Shown here in pieces: positions 42,401 to 50,683 of a DNA stretch of 64,000 nucleotides. A program made the translations under genes and the position numbers. The stretch is from Hafnia alvei (GTDB lineage Bacteria > Pseudomonadota > Gammaproteobacteria > Enterobacterales > Enterobacteriaceae), in contig NZ_CP139992.1 in the NCBI RefSeq assembly GCF_034424155.1, positions 1,132,012 through 1,196,011 of the forward strand, in the 5' to 3' direction. The notes beneath the pieces are model-generated. The model was given only the letters and a program-made list of their open reading frames with translations. It made no database searches and was not told where the DNA came from. Numbering within the stretch: position 1 is the stretch's first letter; each line of letters begins with the position of its first letter.

Positions 42401-42757
42401 ATGAAACTCATTACCAAGAATTTTCGCCTGAATGCGCTGGCAAACCAGTTCTCAACAGCCATCTTCGACCTTATCCGGCAGCAGAGCGGCGGAGACTGGT
42501 TCATTGTCAATGTAGACGGACAGGAGATACGCGTGGAGGTTATTGGTGGCGTTAGCGGAATACGTGATCTGGTGGATGCGTGTTTTCTCGCGGCTCTGAA
42601 AGATATTGGCCCTCAGTGGGAGGGGATCGCTATCAAATGGCTGTCGCAGTGCGTTGTTGATGGTGAATTGTCCGAACGGGGCATTGAACTTTGGACATCC
42701 ATGCGGGCGGATATGGGTGATTCAGTCGCCAGACGTGGAGGAACATTCCATGCGTAA
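42401..42757 (+). CDS. Hypothetical early prophage protein (118 aa)
   Basis: 118 residues behind an AAGGAGG ribosome site. It is alpha/beta in character (WFIVNVDGQEIRVEVIGG) and not recognised. It overlaps the primase start by 8 nt, so translational coupling and a replication role are plausible. Confidence 0.65.
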   Translation: MKLITKNFRLNALANQFSTAIFDLIRQQSGGDWFIVNVDGQEIRVEVIGGVSGIRDLVDACFLAALKDIGPQWEGIAIKWLSQCVVDGELSERGIELWTSMRADMGDSVARRGGTFHA

Positions 42758-45452
42758 TATTGACCTGATCCGTGAAGTGACGGCAGCAGCCACTAATCGT
42801 TGGCCAGAGATCCTCGATTTTATCGGCGTAAATGTCCCTGCGTCACCGCGTACACATACGGCTTGCCCTGCGTGCGGCGGTAAAGACCGTTTCCGTTTTG
42901 ATGATAACGGGCGTGGCTCTCACTTCTGCAACCAGTGCGGGGCGGGGGATGGCTTAGACCTGATAGCCAAGGTCAGGTGTTGTGATATCACAACAGCCGC
43001 GCAGCTTGCAGCCGATGCGTTGGGTATTGATTACCGGACAGCCAAAATGCAGGAAGTCACTAGCCAGAGAAAGAGCTTGTCCGCAACCAAGGGGCAAAAA
43101 AGCGCTTTGGATCAAGAGCAGCACACCAAGTTTGCCGACCGCTATCGTAAGCTGGGGCAAAAGGTCACGTTCGGCGAAAGCCCGTATTTACAGAGCAAGG
43201 GGCTGGAGGGTTTTACTTTCTCTATTCTGCCTGATGGCGGTTTATTACTGCCATTGCGTGATGAGTCAGGCGAAGTTGTTGCAGCACAGACGATTAGCCC
43301 ATCGGGTGAAAAACGATTAATAGCGGGATCGGCTAAAAAGGGGAGCTTCTACACCATTAATGCCGTGGAAACCCCGCCGTATATTTTGATCGCTGAGGGG
43401 CTGGCGACAGCGCTAAGTGTGCATCTCATGCGCCCTGACGCCCTTACTGTGGCGGCTATTGATGCAGGTAACCTGCTACCCGTCGCGCAGGTTTTGAGAG
43501 TCAGCCATCCTGATGCACAAATTATTATCGCCGCTGATAATGATTTAGCCGAAGGTGCCAAGAACGTCGGGATCGAACACGCAGAAAAAGCGGCTCTTGC
43601 CGTGGCTGGCTGGGTATCGGCACCGCCGACAGACAAAAAGGCGGACTGGGATGACTACCGCCAGCAACATGGTCTAGAAGCAGCCGCAAAAGCTTTTGCA
43701 TCTGCCCTCTATCAACCTCAGGCGGATATTCAATCCGAACCCACTAAAGGCCACAAAGAGAACGATCTCAAGCCTTACGTGGATAAACGCCGAGAGGGGC
43801 TGTACTGGATAGAGCCCAAGCTGGACAACAGTACGAATGAAATCCTCGAAAAGGAATCATGGCTATCGACGTTAGTCAACGTTGTTGGCGTTGGTGAGGA
43901 TGATGCTGAGCGCTATTTGATACTCGCATGGACACCCGAGGGAACGGACAAAGAGCGTATTGAAGCGATCCCTTTGCGCGATATTGGCGAAAAAGAAGGT
44001 TGGGCAAGGATGAAGTCGGGCGGAATGCTGATCACTGCGAAAAGTGGTCTGCGTTCTCTCTTAGCCGATCACCTTCAACGTAGCGGCAACCGCGAGCTGT
44101 GGTCTATCGCTAATGCGACCGGTTGGCAGTACGGTGCTTACATTATGCCGGATGCATCCATTATTGGGCGTCCTGAAAGGCCGGTATTGTTCAATGGTCG
44201 ATCGGCAGCGGCGAAAGGTTACTGCGTAAAAGGTACGGTCGAGAGTTGGAAAGGCAGTGTTGCGAAGCTGGCTTATCGTAATCCATCAATGATGTTGGGC
44301 ATTGCCTGCGCCTTGTCTGCACCGCTGATCGGTTTAGCGGGGGCTGATGGTTTTGGCGTTCATCTGTTTGGGGGCTCTTCTGCGGGTAAAACGACCACCG
44401 CAAATGCAGCCAGTAGTGTTTACGGTGAACCTGATGCATTGAAACTCACATGGTACTCAACGGCACTCGGCCTCGTGAATGAAGCCGCTGCACATAATGA
44501 TGGTTTTATGCCGTTGGATGAAATCGGTCAGGGTGGCAACCGTCGTGCGGTGGCGGAATCGGCTTATGCACTATTTAACGGAGTAGGGAAAATTCAAGGT
44601 GCTAAAGAGGGCGGGAATCGCGACCTTAAACGTTGGCGAGCGATGGCCTTTAGTACTGGGGAAATCGACCTCGAGAGCTACATTCGAGCCGATGGTGGGA
44701 AGATCAATGCGGGGCAATTAGTCCGACTTCTTAACGTTCCTATCAGTAAAGCAACAGAGTTTCATGGCTATGCAGATGGTAAGGCGCATGCAGATGCGAT
44801 GAAGGATGGGTACCAGAATAACTTCGGTGCTATTGGTCGGAAATGGATCGCTTATCTGGCAGAGCACCGCGATCAAGCAGTGAAAGTTGTCAGAGATTCT
44901 GAACGTCGCTGGTTGTCATTATTACCCCCTGAAGCGAGTGAGCAAGTTCGACGTGTTGCGAGTCGCTTCGCCATTCTGGATGCCGCATTGCGCCTGTCCT
45001 CCGATTTAACGGGGTGGGACGAGTCCGTAAGCCACGATGCATTGCTGCATAGCTTTAATGCGTGGGTTAGTGAGTTTGGCATGGGTAACCGCGAAGCCAA
45101 AGCATGGGTTGAGCAGGCCACTGCATTTCTACAGCAGTTTGGTTTGAGTCGGTATTTGCCTTACCCAGACTCTGATCCGCGAGATTTACCCATTAAAAAC
45201 CTTGCAGGGTATCGTGTCACGAACCGTGTGACGGATGTTATCGCTTTCCACACATGGCCAACGGTATTCAAGGACGAAATAGCGGCGGGTGCTAATTACA
45301 CGGCCTTTGCCCAAGCGTTGGCAGATGCGGGAATGTTGGACAAACCCAGTAAAGGTATCAGCAAAAAAACACTTAGCCACGGGGGGAAGCAATGCCGGTT
45401 CGTTGTGTTGAGTTTGCCCATTGATGATTCAGATGATGAGGAGAATGACTAA
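42750..45452 (+). CDS. P4-alpha-like primase/helicase (zinc ribbon, TOPRIM, DUF927 ATPase)
   Basis: 900 residues from ATG 42750, with a GGAGGAA site. The N-terminal primase zinc ribbon has CPACGGKDRFRF and FCNQCGAGDG (about 35-75). The TOPRIM-like domain has LIAEGLATALSVH and the AADND acidic pair (about 200-285). The C-terminal DUF927 helicase-type ATPase has Walker A GGSSAGKTTT and the MPLDEIGQG acidic block (about 540-620). It should prime and unwind DNA at the phage origin, a satellite/P4 strategy rather than the lambda O/P type. Confidence 0.88.
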   Translation: MRNIDLIREVTAAATNRWPEILDFIGVNVPASPRTHTACPACGGKDRFRFDDNGRGSHFCNQCGAGDGLDLIAKVRCCDITTAAQLAADALGIDYRTAKMQEVTSQRKSLSATKGQKSALDQEQHTKFADRYRKLGQKVTFGESPYLQSKGLEGFTFSILPDGGLLLPLRDESGEVVAAQTISPSGEKRLIAGSAKKGSFYTINAVETPPYILIAEGLATALSVHLMRPDALTVAAIDAGNLLPVAQVLRVSHPDAQIIIAADNDLAEGAKNVGIEHAEKAALAVAGWVSAPPTDKKADWDDYRQQHGLEAAAKAFASALYQPQADIQSEPTKGHKENDLKPYVDKRREGLYWIEPKLDNSTNEILEKESWLSTLVNVVGVGEDDAERYLILAWTPEGTDKERIEAIPLRDIGEKEGWARMKSGGMLITAKSGLRSLLADHLQRSGNRELWSIANATGWQYGAYIMPDASIIGRPERPVLFNGRSAAAKGYCVKGTVESWKGSVAKLAYRNPSMMLGIACALSAPLIGLAGADGFGVHLFGGSSAGKTTTANAASSVYGEPDALKLTWYSTALGLVNEAAAHNDGFMPLDEIGQGGNRRAVAESAYALFNGVGKIQGAKEGGNRDLKRWRAMAFSTGEIDLESYIRADGGKINAGQLVRLLNVPISKATEFHGYADGKAHADAMKDGYQNNFGAIGRKWIAYLAEHRDQAVKVVRDSERRWLSLLPPEASEQVRRVASRFAILDAALRLSSDLTGWDESVSHDALLHSFNAWVSEFGMGNREAKAWVEQATAFLQQFGLSRYLPYPDSDPRDLPIKNLAGYRVTNRVTDVIAFHTWPTVFKDEIAAGANYTAFAQALADAGMLDKPSKGISKKTLSHGGKQCRFVVLSLPIDDSDDEEND

Positions 45453-45793
45453 TGACCGCACATATTGCCGCACATGGACGCCTTGTGTCTGACGTGCAAT
45501 CAAAGGCTACAACCAATGGCAACTCAATGGCATTGGCGCGTATGGCCGTGTCGCTACCTTGCCATGCCGCTGATGATGGGCAGTCCACATTCTGGCTTGC
45601 TGTCACCGCTTTTGGAAAACAGGCTGATTTCTTAGCTAAACATGGAAAAGGCGACCTCATTAGCGTTTCCGGTTCAATGAATATCAGCCAATGGACGGGG
45701 CAGGATGGGCAAGTGAACACCGGGTATCAGGTACTGGCGGATTCTGTAATCAGCGCAAAAACAGTGCGCAGTGGTGGTAGTCGTCGCCAGTAA
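45452..45793 (+). CDS. ssb: Phage single-stranded DNA-binding protein (OB fold)
   Basis: 113 residues resembling SSB: MTAHIAAHGRLVSDV, TFWLAVTAFGKQADFL and DLISVSGSMNISQWTGQDG. The acidic C-terminal tail of bacterial SSB is absent and the end is basic. It starts on the last base of the primase stop (TAATG), so it is translated with it and should serve phage replication. Confidence 0.85.
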   Translation: MTAHIAAHGRLVSDVQSKATTNGNSMALARMAVSLPCHAADDGQSTFWLAVTAFGKQADFLAKHGKGDLISVSGSMNISQWTGQDGQVNTGYQVLADSVISAKTVRSGGSRRQ

Positions 45794-45847
45794 GAGACAT
45801 GGCGGCCTGAGTGCCGCCTTATCGAATCTGAATATAGGGTGTGCAAA

Positions 45848-46771
45848 ATGACAACGGAACAGAAAGACGAAATCTTGCGCCTCAAACGTGAGGGTAAGGG
45901 CTATAAAACGATATCTCGGCTCACCGGCATTAATATCAACACAGTAAAAACAACGTGTCGCCGTTCAGGGCTTTTTCGTGATAACCCTGAACATGAGGTG
46001 CTCTTTACTATTCCTGAGAGAAAATATAGCACGGCGGTTGGGATGACTAAGCCTCTGCCACCACAACGCACAATCACTGAGCATAAACAGACGGATGCTT
46101 ATTTATGGATATTGGATGTGATTAAGACAGGAGAGCCTTCGCATATTGAGTCGGCAGAAGAAGCCCTGAAGAAATTGACCATTTCACCAAAACAGGCACA
46201 GGAAAGGTACACGCATTATTTGCAAAGCCAAGGTGCTGGCTGGACTTCGGTATTTTCTACCCTATGGATGGATGATCCTCAGCACTATATCAATATTGCG
46301 AAAGAGCAGTTCAAAAGCGTTGGCGATGTCCGCGGCATTTTTGGCAGTCTTGATGCCGCCTTTGATCCTGTTGGTGCGGAACATCTCATTGAAGCTAAAT
46401 ATGGCCCATGTCAGGACATATATTGCGACATTATGTCTGAGAAGCGGAATAAATATACCTTCACCGATGTCTTACCCGAGCCTTTTACCCTGAGTGATGC
46501 CGTGCGAGAAATCCTGTACTGGGATTGGCTGGCATCGATGCGTGCCAGTGCCCATAAAGAGCTTTATCCGGACGAATACACCCTCGAACAGTCACATTTA
46601 TGGGATCGAGAAGAATACCTCGTTATGTTACTTGAGAAGATAAAACCCATAAGCCGTACCGAAGCGTTTGAAGTGCTTAAATGGTATCTGGAATATCCAA
46701 GATATCAGGATCTGGGGGCAGATAAAGACGGGGTTTATCTTAACCTTATTGGCATGCACGAGGCGGCTTAA
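45848..46771 (+). CDS. HTH-containing phage protein, unknown role
   Basis: 307 residues from ATG 45848. A helix-turn-helix lies at about residues 1-45 (EILRLKREGKGYKTISRLTG, then NTVKTTCRRSG), of the resolvase/transposase-regulator kind. The remaining 250 residues show no known domain but are rich in Trp, Tyr and acidic residues. It sits between the SSB and Q genes and may regulate the early to late switch; this is inference. Confidence 0.6.
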   Translation: MTTEQKDEILRLKREGKGYKTISRLTGININTVKTTCRRSGLFRDNPEHEVLFTIPERKYSTAVGMTKPLPPQRTITEHKQTDAYLWILDVIKTGEPSHIESAEEALKKLTISPKQAQERYTHYLQSQGAGWTSVFSTLWMDDPQHYINIAKEQFKSVGDVRGIFGSLDAAFDPVGAEHLIEAKYGPCQDIYCDIMSEKRNKYTFTDVLPEPFTLSDAVREILYWDWLASMRASAHKELYPDEYTLEQSHLWDREEYLVMLLEKIKPISRTEAFEVLKWYLEYPRYQDLGADKDGVYLNLIGMHEAA

Positions 46772-46860
46772 TAATGTTAATTGCAATAAATGCAATAATA
46801 TTAAGTTGTGTTGCGTTTTATGGGATAATAAGACATCAGAAATCCCCATAAGGTATTGCT

Positions 46861-47640
46861 ATGAAAATCGAAAATGCGTTAAAGCACTTTGGGCCTAAAG
46901 GGATGAATATAACCGGCATGTCTGGCGGAACATCTCCCGATCGCATTACGGGCACTGACCTGATGGCGGCGATGGGCATGGCGGAAGCGAGAGCCAGCTT
47001 TGGTATGGCGGCTTTCCTCGGAAAAAGTGGTATCAGTACCCAAGATAAGATCCGCACCGTTGAAGAGTTGAGCAAGTACGCTTTGCGTCATGCGCCGAAG
47101 CTGGTTGTTAAATCTGCAGGTAACCGGTTAGGGCAATGCATGGTCGTTCTTGCAAAACTTGCCTTTGAAGAATATGCCAGATCGGCAGCGTCAATGTCAG
47201 AATGTGAGGAGTGCAAAGGTGATGGTCTCATCTATAGCTACCAAGATGTTGTGAAACATCCCGGCATCACGAACGCCGATGGTGAGGTCGTTTATTCTCC
47301 TACCATCAAACGCGAGCGAGTAGGTGTGTTATGCAAGCACTGCAACGGTAAAGGCAAAGTATCTCAACGCTGCCGCTGTCATGGTACAGGGAGAGTGCGG
47401 GATTTAGAGAAGTCAGCACTGCTTGGCCGACCAATAGATAAAATATGTGAGCGCTGCTCTGGAAGAGGATATAAACGTACGCCAGCCTCTAAAGCTTACA
47501 GAGCCATTGCAGCATGGGTGCCAGAATTGCAGGAAAGGACATGGAATCGTAATTGGAAGCCTTACTTTGAGGCGCTGGTGGCAAAATGTGATATTGAAGA
47601 GAGTTATGCGGATAGCGTGTTTAACGAAGTGACTCGTTAG
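46861..47640 (+). CDS. Q: Late-gene antitermination protein Q (zinc-finger type)
   Basis: 259 residues of the Antiterm family. The C-terminal half has DnaJ-like Cys-x-x-Cys repeats (ECEECKGDG, LCKHCNGKGKV, QRCRCHGTG, CERCSGRGYKR) that bind zinc. Q proteins load on RNA polymerase at the late promoter and let it pass the leader terminator. Such a terminator lies 120 bp downstream, and the lysis genes follow. Confidence 0.88.
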   Translation: MKIENALKHFGPKGMNITGMSGGTSPDRITGTDLMAAMGMAEARASFGMAAFLGKSGISTQDKIRTVEELSKYALRHAPKLVVKSAGNRLGQCMVVLAKLAFEEYARSAASMSECEECKGDGLIYSYQDVVKHPGITNADGEVVYSPTIKRERVGVLCKHCNGKGKVSQRCRCHGTGRVRDLEKSALLGRPIDKICERCSGRGYKRTPASKAYRAIAAWVPELQERTWNRNWKPYFEALVAKCDIEESYADSVFNEVTR

Positions 47641-47759
47641 ACACTGTTTGGAAACGATAGCGACAAATTAAGACATAAAACTTGCATTTTGTCCGAAGCT
47701 GGTTTAATTTGGCTAAATAGTGGGAATTTGTATCGTTTATCCACTCGCAATCATTTGAC
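47641..47759 (+). promoter_or_regulatory. Probable late promoter region (pR'-like)
   Basis: AT-rich segment between Q and the leader terminator. Possible -35/-10 pairs are TTGCAT (47682) with TTTAAT (47703) at a short 15-bp spacing, or TTGTCC (47689) with CTAAAT (47713) at 18 bp. Neither is ideal, as for promoters helped by Q. Position is the main evidence. Confidence 0.4.
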
Positions 47760-47781
47760 CCCGCCTAGTGCGGGTTTTTTT
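47760..47781 (+). terminator. Late-leader terminator (tR'-like)
   Basis: CCCGC, loop CTAGT, GCGGG is followed by seven Ts. Its place between Q and the lysis genes fits the terminator that Q overrides; the short RNA ending here would correspond to a 6S-like leader. Confidence 0.88.
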
Positions 47782-47943
47782 ATTGTCATTGTCGTACTTA
47801 TCCGAAAATAACGCTTAGTTATTGTAATGAATTATCTTATATGGTTATTATTCCGCTAGCTGTAGCGAGCTAGCGTAGGGATGAGCGTCGTTATCATTGG
47901 TGAAAGCCAATTTATCAGCTCGTTACAGCGCCGCGCGTCCTAA

Positions 47944-48021
47944 CCGCCACTAGCTCAGCAGGATAGAGCCGATGACCATATAAGTTGTAGGTGCGAGGTT
48001 CGAGTCCTCGGTGGCGGACCA
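47944..48021 (+). tRNA. Phage tRNA-like gene, putative anticodon TAT
   Basis: 78 nt with a perfect 7-bp acceptor stem CCGCCAC/GTGGCGG, encoded ACCA end, D stem GCTC/GAGC and T arm CGAGG/CCTCG with loop TTCGAGT. The anticodon arm is poor: ATGAC/GTTGT with two G-T pairs, loop CATATAA, A where U33 is expected, and two bases between D and anticodon stems. The anticodon would be TAT (Ile, AUA). It sits in the late leader, as do tRNA genes of some lambdoid phages. It may be decaying or specialised. Confidence 0.7.
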
Positions 48022-48043
48022 ACTATGTAAATGGAAATATGGA

Positions 48044-48133
48044 ATGAAGTCATCTAAAGATCTGTATGTATTCTTAGGGATTTGTGTTCTGATGATGGTG
48101 TTCTATTTTTCTATGGTTTTGTTCTACGAATAA
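48044..48133 (+). CDS. Candidate 29-residue membrane peptide
   Basis: ATG at 48044 opens a 29-residue frame: a short charged start (MKSSKDLY), then a single hydrophobic helix (VFLGICVLMMVFYFSMVLFYE). A GGAA lies nine bases upstream. It is too short for gene finders. It might be a small membrane protein or type I toxin-like peptide; there is no homology evidence. Confidence 0.35.
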   Translation: MKSSKDLYVFLGICVLMMVFYFSMVLFYE

Positions 48134-48195
48134 GTCAGCACGTCATTCAGCGAAGAAGGGATAACCCAGAGCGTTTGGTGTGCTGCACAACTGCA

Positions 48196-48257
48196 TGAGC
48201 CATCTTCATATAGTACCGAATACAGGTGCGTGTCTTTCAACCAGTGGAGATGGCTCA
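48196..48257. repeat. 10-bp inverted repeat with 42-nt spacer
   Basis: TGAGCCATCT at 48196-48205 and AGATGGCTCA at 48248-48257 are exact complements. They lie between two small membrane-peptide frames of opposite strand and could form the closing stem of a structured RNA. Confidence 0.5.
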
Positions 48258-48280
48258 GCCGATTGTGTTGATGCTGTATT

Positions 48281-48376
48281 TCAGGCAGCCACAATATAGA
48301 ACAATAGTAATATAAAGATTAATGATGATGTAAATGCCGTCATCCCTGTAAGCCATTCACTAATGAAAATGCTCAT
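48281..48376 (-). CDS. Candidate 31-residue membrane peptide
   Basis: A minus-strand frame from ATG 48376 has a strong GAGAGG ribosome site 5 nt upstream. It encodes 31 residues: a short amphipathic start (MSIFISEWLTGM), then a hydrophobic helix (SSLIFILLLFYIVAA). The good ribosome site makes it more credible than the facing 29-residue frame. It may be a small regulator, a holin-like or a toxin-like peptide. Confidence 0.5.
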   Translation of the reverse strand: MSIFISEWLTGMTAFTSSLIFILLLFYIVAA

Positions 48377-48548
48377 ATTTACCTCTCGATGCCTCTGAAA
48401 ACTAGTTGCATTTTGATAAAAAGTATAAATCTTTTTTTGCAAAGTCACATTTTATTTTTATATGTCTATTCAATTAGTATCAGTTGTTGGTCTTCGAATA
48501 ACGGATAGGACCATACTTTTGACTTTAATTCTCACTGTGCGTGATTCT

Positions 48549-48824
48549 CTATTTTATCGTTTTATCTCCAGACAGGATGCTTATGTTGACTTCAGGAGGT
48601 GAACATCCTGATGTGTGAGTGTCTACAACCACATTCCAAATACCATCATATGGAACTTCAATTATCACAGGGAAGTGGGTAAAAAAACCACCGTGATATT
48701 CAGCCCAGCTATCTTGGCAAAAGTGAGCATAGTGCTTTTTATTAATCAATAGGACATTAGCGGGTTCAGAACATATCACTTCAACGTAGGTATGGGTTGT
48801 AAGATAAAACTGAGTCTGTTTCAT
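48549..48824 (-). CDS. DUF1883 domain protein (prophage cargo)
   Basis: 91 residues from ATG 48824; the open frame extends upstream but the domain begins at MKQTQFYLTTHTYVEV. Features of DUF1883 are seen: PANVLLINKKHYAHF, YHGGFFTHFPVIIEVP, and the late GIWNVVVDTH. The fold is all-beta and the function is not known. It is transcribed against the late operon between the tRNA-like gene and the holin, the position of a lysogenic-conversion gene. Confidence 0.75.
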   Translation of the reverse strand: MKQTQFYLTTHTYVEVICSEPANVLLINKKHYAHFCQDSWAEYHGGFFTHFPVIIEVPYDGIWNVVVDTHTSGCSPPEVNISILSGDKTIK

Positions 48825-49192
48825 TTGATAGATCTCTATAGGCAAAAAAAATCCCACTGCGATCCGATTCAACACAGTGGGGGACCAAGTATTTGTGGTC
48901 GCAACATCAAGGAAAGTTTTAATGACAATAGGATTAAACACCTACGAATAGTTATACTCCTGTGTACAATATTTAATCCATATACTTGATTGATAATTGA
49001 TCAAGATCATGGATTGCTTTGTATAGATAAAAACATTGCACTTTCAATATATTAGGCTACGAGAATCGTGGCCTTTTGCATACCTAGCACTCAGCAAACA
49101 ACCATCCACACACTAAATACTTTCTAGCTGAGAGTGGTTACGGCTGGGCGCTATCCCACACATTAACCCCGCCTCGCTGGTGGAGGTGAAGG
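48825..49192. other. Non-coding gap before the lysis genes
   Basis: No convincing gene in about 370 bases. It must hold the promoter of the DUF1883 gene on the minus strand and the leader of the holin. An imperfect dyad CTTGAT ... ATCAAG at 48985-49005 is the only clear symmetry, of unknown role. Confidence 0.45.
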
Positions 49193-49462
49193 ATGAAAAT
49201 AATGTACACACGTGCTGCCGATAACGCCTTACTTGCTGGTGGGGTTTCGTCATGGCTATTCAGCCTGATCAATTACTTCTCACCTAACGAGTGGATGGTG
49301 GTCGGCATCATTGTTGGCATCTTTTGTACGCTGGGCGGTTTTATAGCGGGGATTTATTTCCGCTGTCGCCGTGAGCGTTTGTTGCGTGAATGGATTAAAA
49401 GCCGTCAAGTGATGGCAGCTGCGCCATTAGATGAAGAGATCGACATGCTGGAGCGTGATTGA
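49193..49462 (+). CDS. Holin
   Basis: 89 residues with two hydrophobic spans (about 12-28 and 32-55, NEWMVVGIIVGIFCTLGGFIAG) and a charged C-terminus, typical of a class II holin of the phage 21 kind. It permeabilises or depolarises the inner membrane at the programmed lysis time and releases the SAR endolysin encoded next. The stop overlaps the lysozyme ATG (TGATG). Confidence 0.85.
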   Translation: MKIMYTRAADNALLAGGVSSWLFSLINYFSPNEWMVVGIIVGIFCTLGGFIAGIYFRCRRERLLREWIKSRQVMAAAPLDEEIDMLERD

Positions 49463-49989
49463 TGGGAACTAAAACCAAACTCAGCGCTACGGTTCTCGCT
49501 TTGATTATTGGTGGCGCGACAGCAGATAAAATCCTTGATCAGTTTTTGGATGAGAAAGAGGGCGTTCGAACTATCGCGTATCAGGATGGGCAAGGTATCT
49601 GGTCAATATGTCGTGGATTGACGCGTATTGGGGGGAAACCAGTCACTCGAGGGCTGAAACTTTCATACAGTCAGTGCAAGTGCTATGACGCGGTAGAACG
49701 TGATAAAGCCATTGCGTGGGTTAAACGTAATGTAACAGTGCCACTATCCGAGCCAGCCATTGCGGGTATCGCTTCTTTTTGTCCTTACAACATCGGCCCT
49801 GCTAAATGTTTTCCATCCACGTTTTATAAGAAGTTGAATTCAGGTGATCGAGTAGGTGCCTGTGCGGAGATCAAGCGCTGGATATTCGACGGCGGCAAAG
49901 ATTGTCGGATCAAAGCTAATAATTGCGCGGGGCAGCCGGTGCGAAGGGGACAGGAATCGGAGCTTACTTGCTGGGGTATAGACCAATGA
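49462..49989 (+). CDS. SAR endolysin, glycoside hydrolase 24 lysozyme
   Basis: 175 residues from ATG 49462. The weakly hydrophobic N-terminal segment (LSATVLALIIGGATA) is a signal-anchor-release type with small residues. The muralytic domain follows, with the catalytic Glu in DEKEG and Asp in YQDG eight residues on. The third position, normally Thr (five residues after the Asp), is Ser in IWSIC. Several Cys may form disulphides during activation. It degrades peptidoglycan after release into the periplasm. Confidence 0.9.
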   Translation: MGTKTKLSATVLALIIGGATADKILDQFLDEKEGVRTIAYQDGQGIWSICRGLTRIGGKPVTRGLKLSYSQCKCYDAVERDKAIAWVKRNVTVPLSEPAIAGIASFCPYNIGPAKCFPSTFYKKLNSGDRVGACAEIKRWIFDGGKDCRIKANNCAGQPVRRGQESELTCWGIDQ

Positions 49990-50504
49990 TTACCTCTCTT
50001 AAACACTATTGGAAGCCACTAACACTAATCGCGCTGATGGCTTTTTCGTTATGGGGGGCATACTCCGCTGGCTACCATAATGCCGATACATCTTGGCGGT
50101 TGAAATGGGTACTGCGTGATAAAAACGATTCTGATGCTCTAACCCAGCGGCAAGTAGAGGCTAGAACCGAAGAACAGCGCCGCCAGCGGGTAATCAACAA
50201 GGTGATACAGAATGCCAGCCAACAAATATATGCCGCTCATAATGATGCAGTTTCTGCCAATGCTGCTGCTAGCAGGTTGCACGAACAGACCGACAAGCTC
50301 GCCCAGCGATTGGCAGACCGTGAAAGGGCCTGCGGTTCCCCAACTACCCACAGAGGCCAGACAGCAAGCGGAACCCAATTGCTTGCCGAGTTGTTCAAGC
50401 GTGCTGATGAAGAGGCGGGAAGAATGGCAGCAATTGCTGATGAGGCAAGAGTCAGAGGACTAGCCTGTGAACAGGCTTATAGTGGGCTAGTACCCGATAG
50501 ATAG
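49986..50504 (+). CDS. Rz: Inner-membrane spanin Rz (DUF2514 type)
   Basis: 172 residues from ATG 49986, overlapping the lysozyme stop (ATGA). There is one N-terminal membrane span (PLTLIALMAFSLWGAYSAGY), then a long coiled coil in the periplasm rich in Gln, Arg and Glu. It pairs with Rz1 across the periplasm to fuse inner and outer membranes at the last step of lysis. The start was set by the overlap. Confidence 0.85.
   Translation: MITSLKHYWKPLTLIALMAFSLWGAYSAGYHNADTSWRLKWVLRDKNDSDALTQRQVEARTEEQRRQRVINKVIQNASQQIYAAHNDAVSANAAASRLHEQTDKLAQRLADRERACGSPTTHRGQTASGTQLLAELFKRADEEAGRMAAIADEARVRGLACEQAYSGLVPDR
50212..50463 (+). CDS. Rz1: Outer-membrane spanin Rz1, nested in Rz
   Basis: 83 residues encoded in another frame wholly inside Rz. 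The lipoprotein signal MPLIMMQFLPMLLLAGC has a clear lipobox (LLAG-C). The mature part starts CTNRPTSSPSD and holds several prolines. An AAGGTG site precedes ATG 50212. Nested Rz/Rz1 pairs are typical of lambdoid phages. It is lipid-anchored in the outer membrane. Confidence 0.85.
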   Translation: MPANKYMPLIMMQFLPMLLLAGCTNRPTSSPSDWQTVKGPAVPQLPTEARQQAEPNCLPSCSSVLMKRREEWQQLLMRQESED

Positions 50505-50646
50505 GAAACCCCCGCCGAAGCAGGGGCCACTCTGGGGGAGTTATCCAATAAATGAATAGCCAACAGTGGATTGGCTTAATGAATATACACAATAATTTGC
50601 ATTGTAATGTATGAGTTTGGTAACAATTTGAATTTTTGATAAAAAA

Positions 50647-50683
50647 CGCCGCACTAAAAAACTGTGGTGAGTTTAGTGCGGCG
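50647..50683 (-). terminator. Intrinsic terminator of minus-strand cargo gene
   Basis: A perfect 12-bp stem (CGCCGCACTAAA with TTTAGTGCGGCG) on the minus strand is followed by six Ts. It stands about 150 bp after the stop of the 170-residue gene. The region 50505-50834 holds nothing else convincing. Confidence 0.85.

Noticed and set aside
48985-49005. FNR-type site before the holin
   Set aside because: The half-sites TTGAT and ATCAA are 9 bp apart rather than the required 4.
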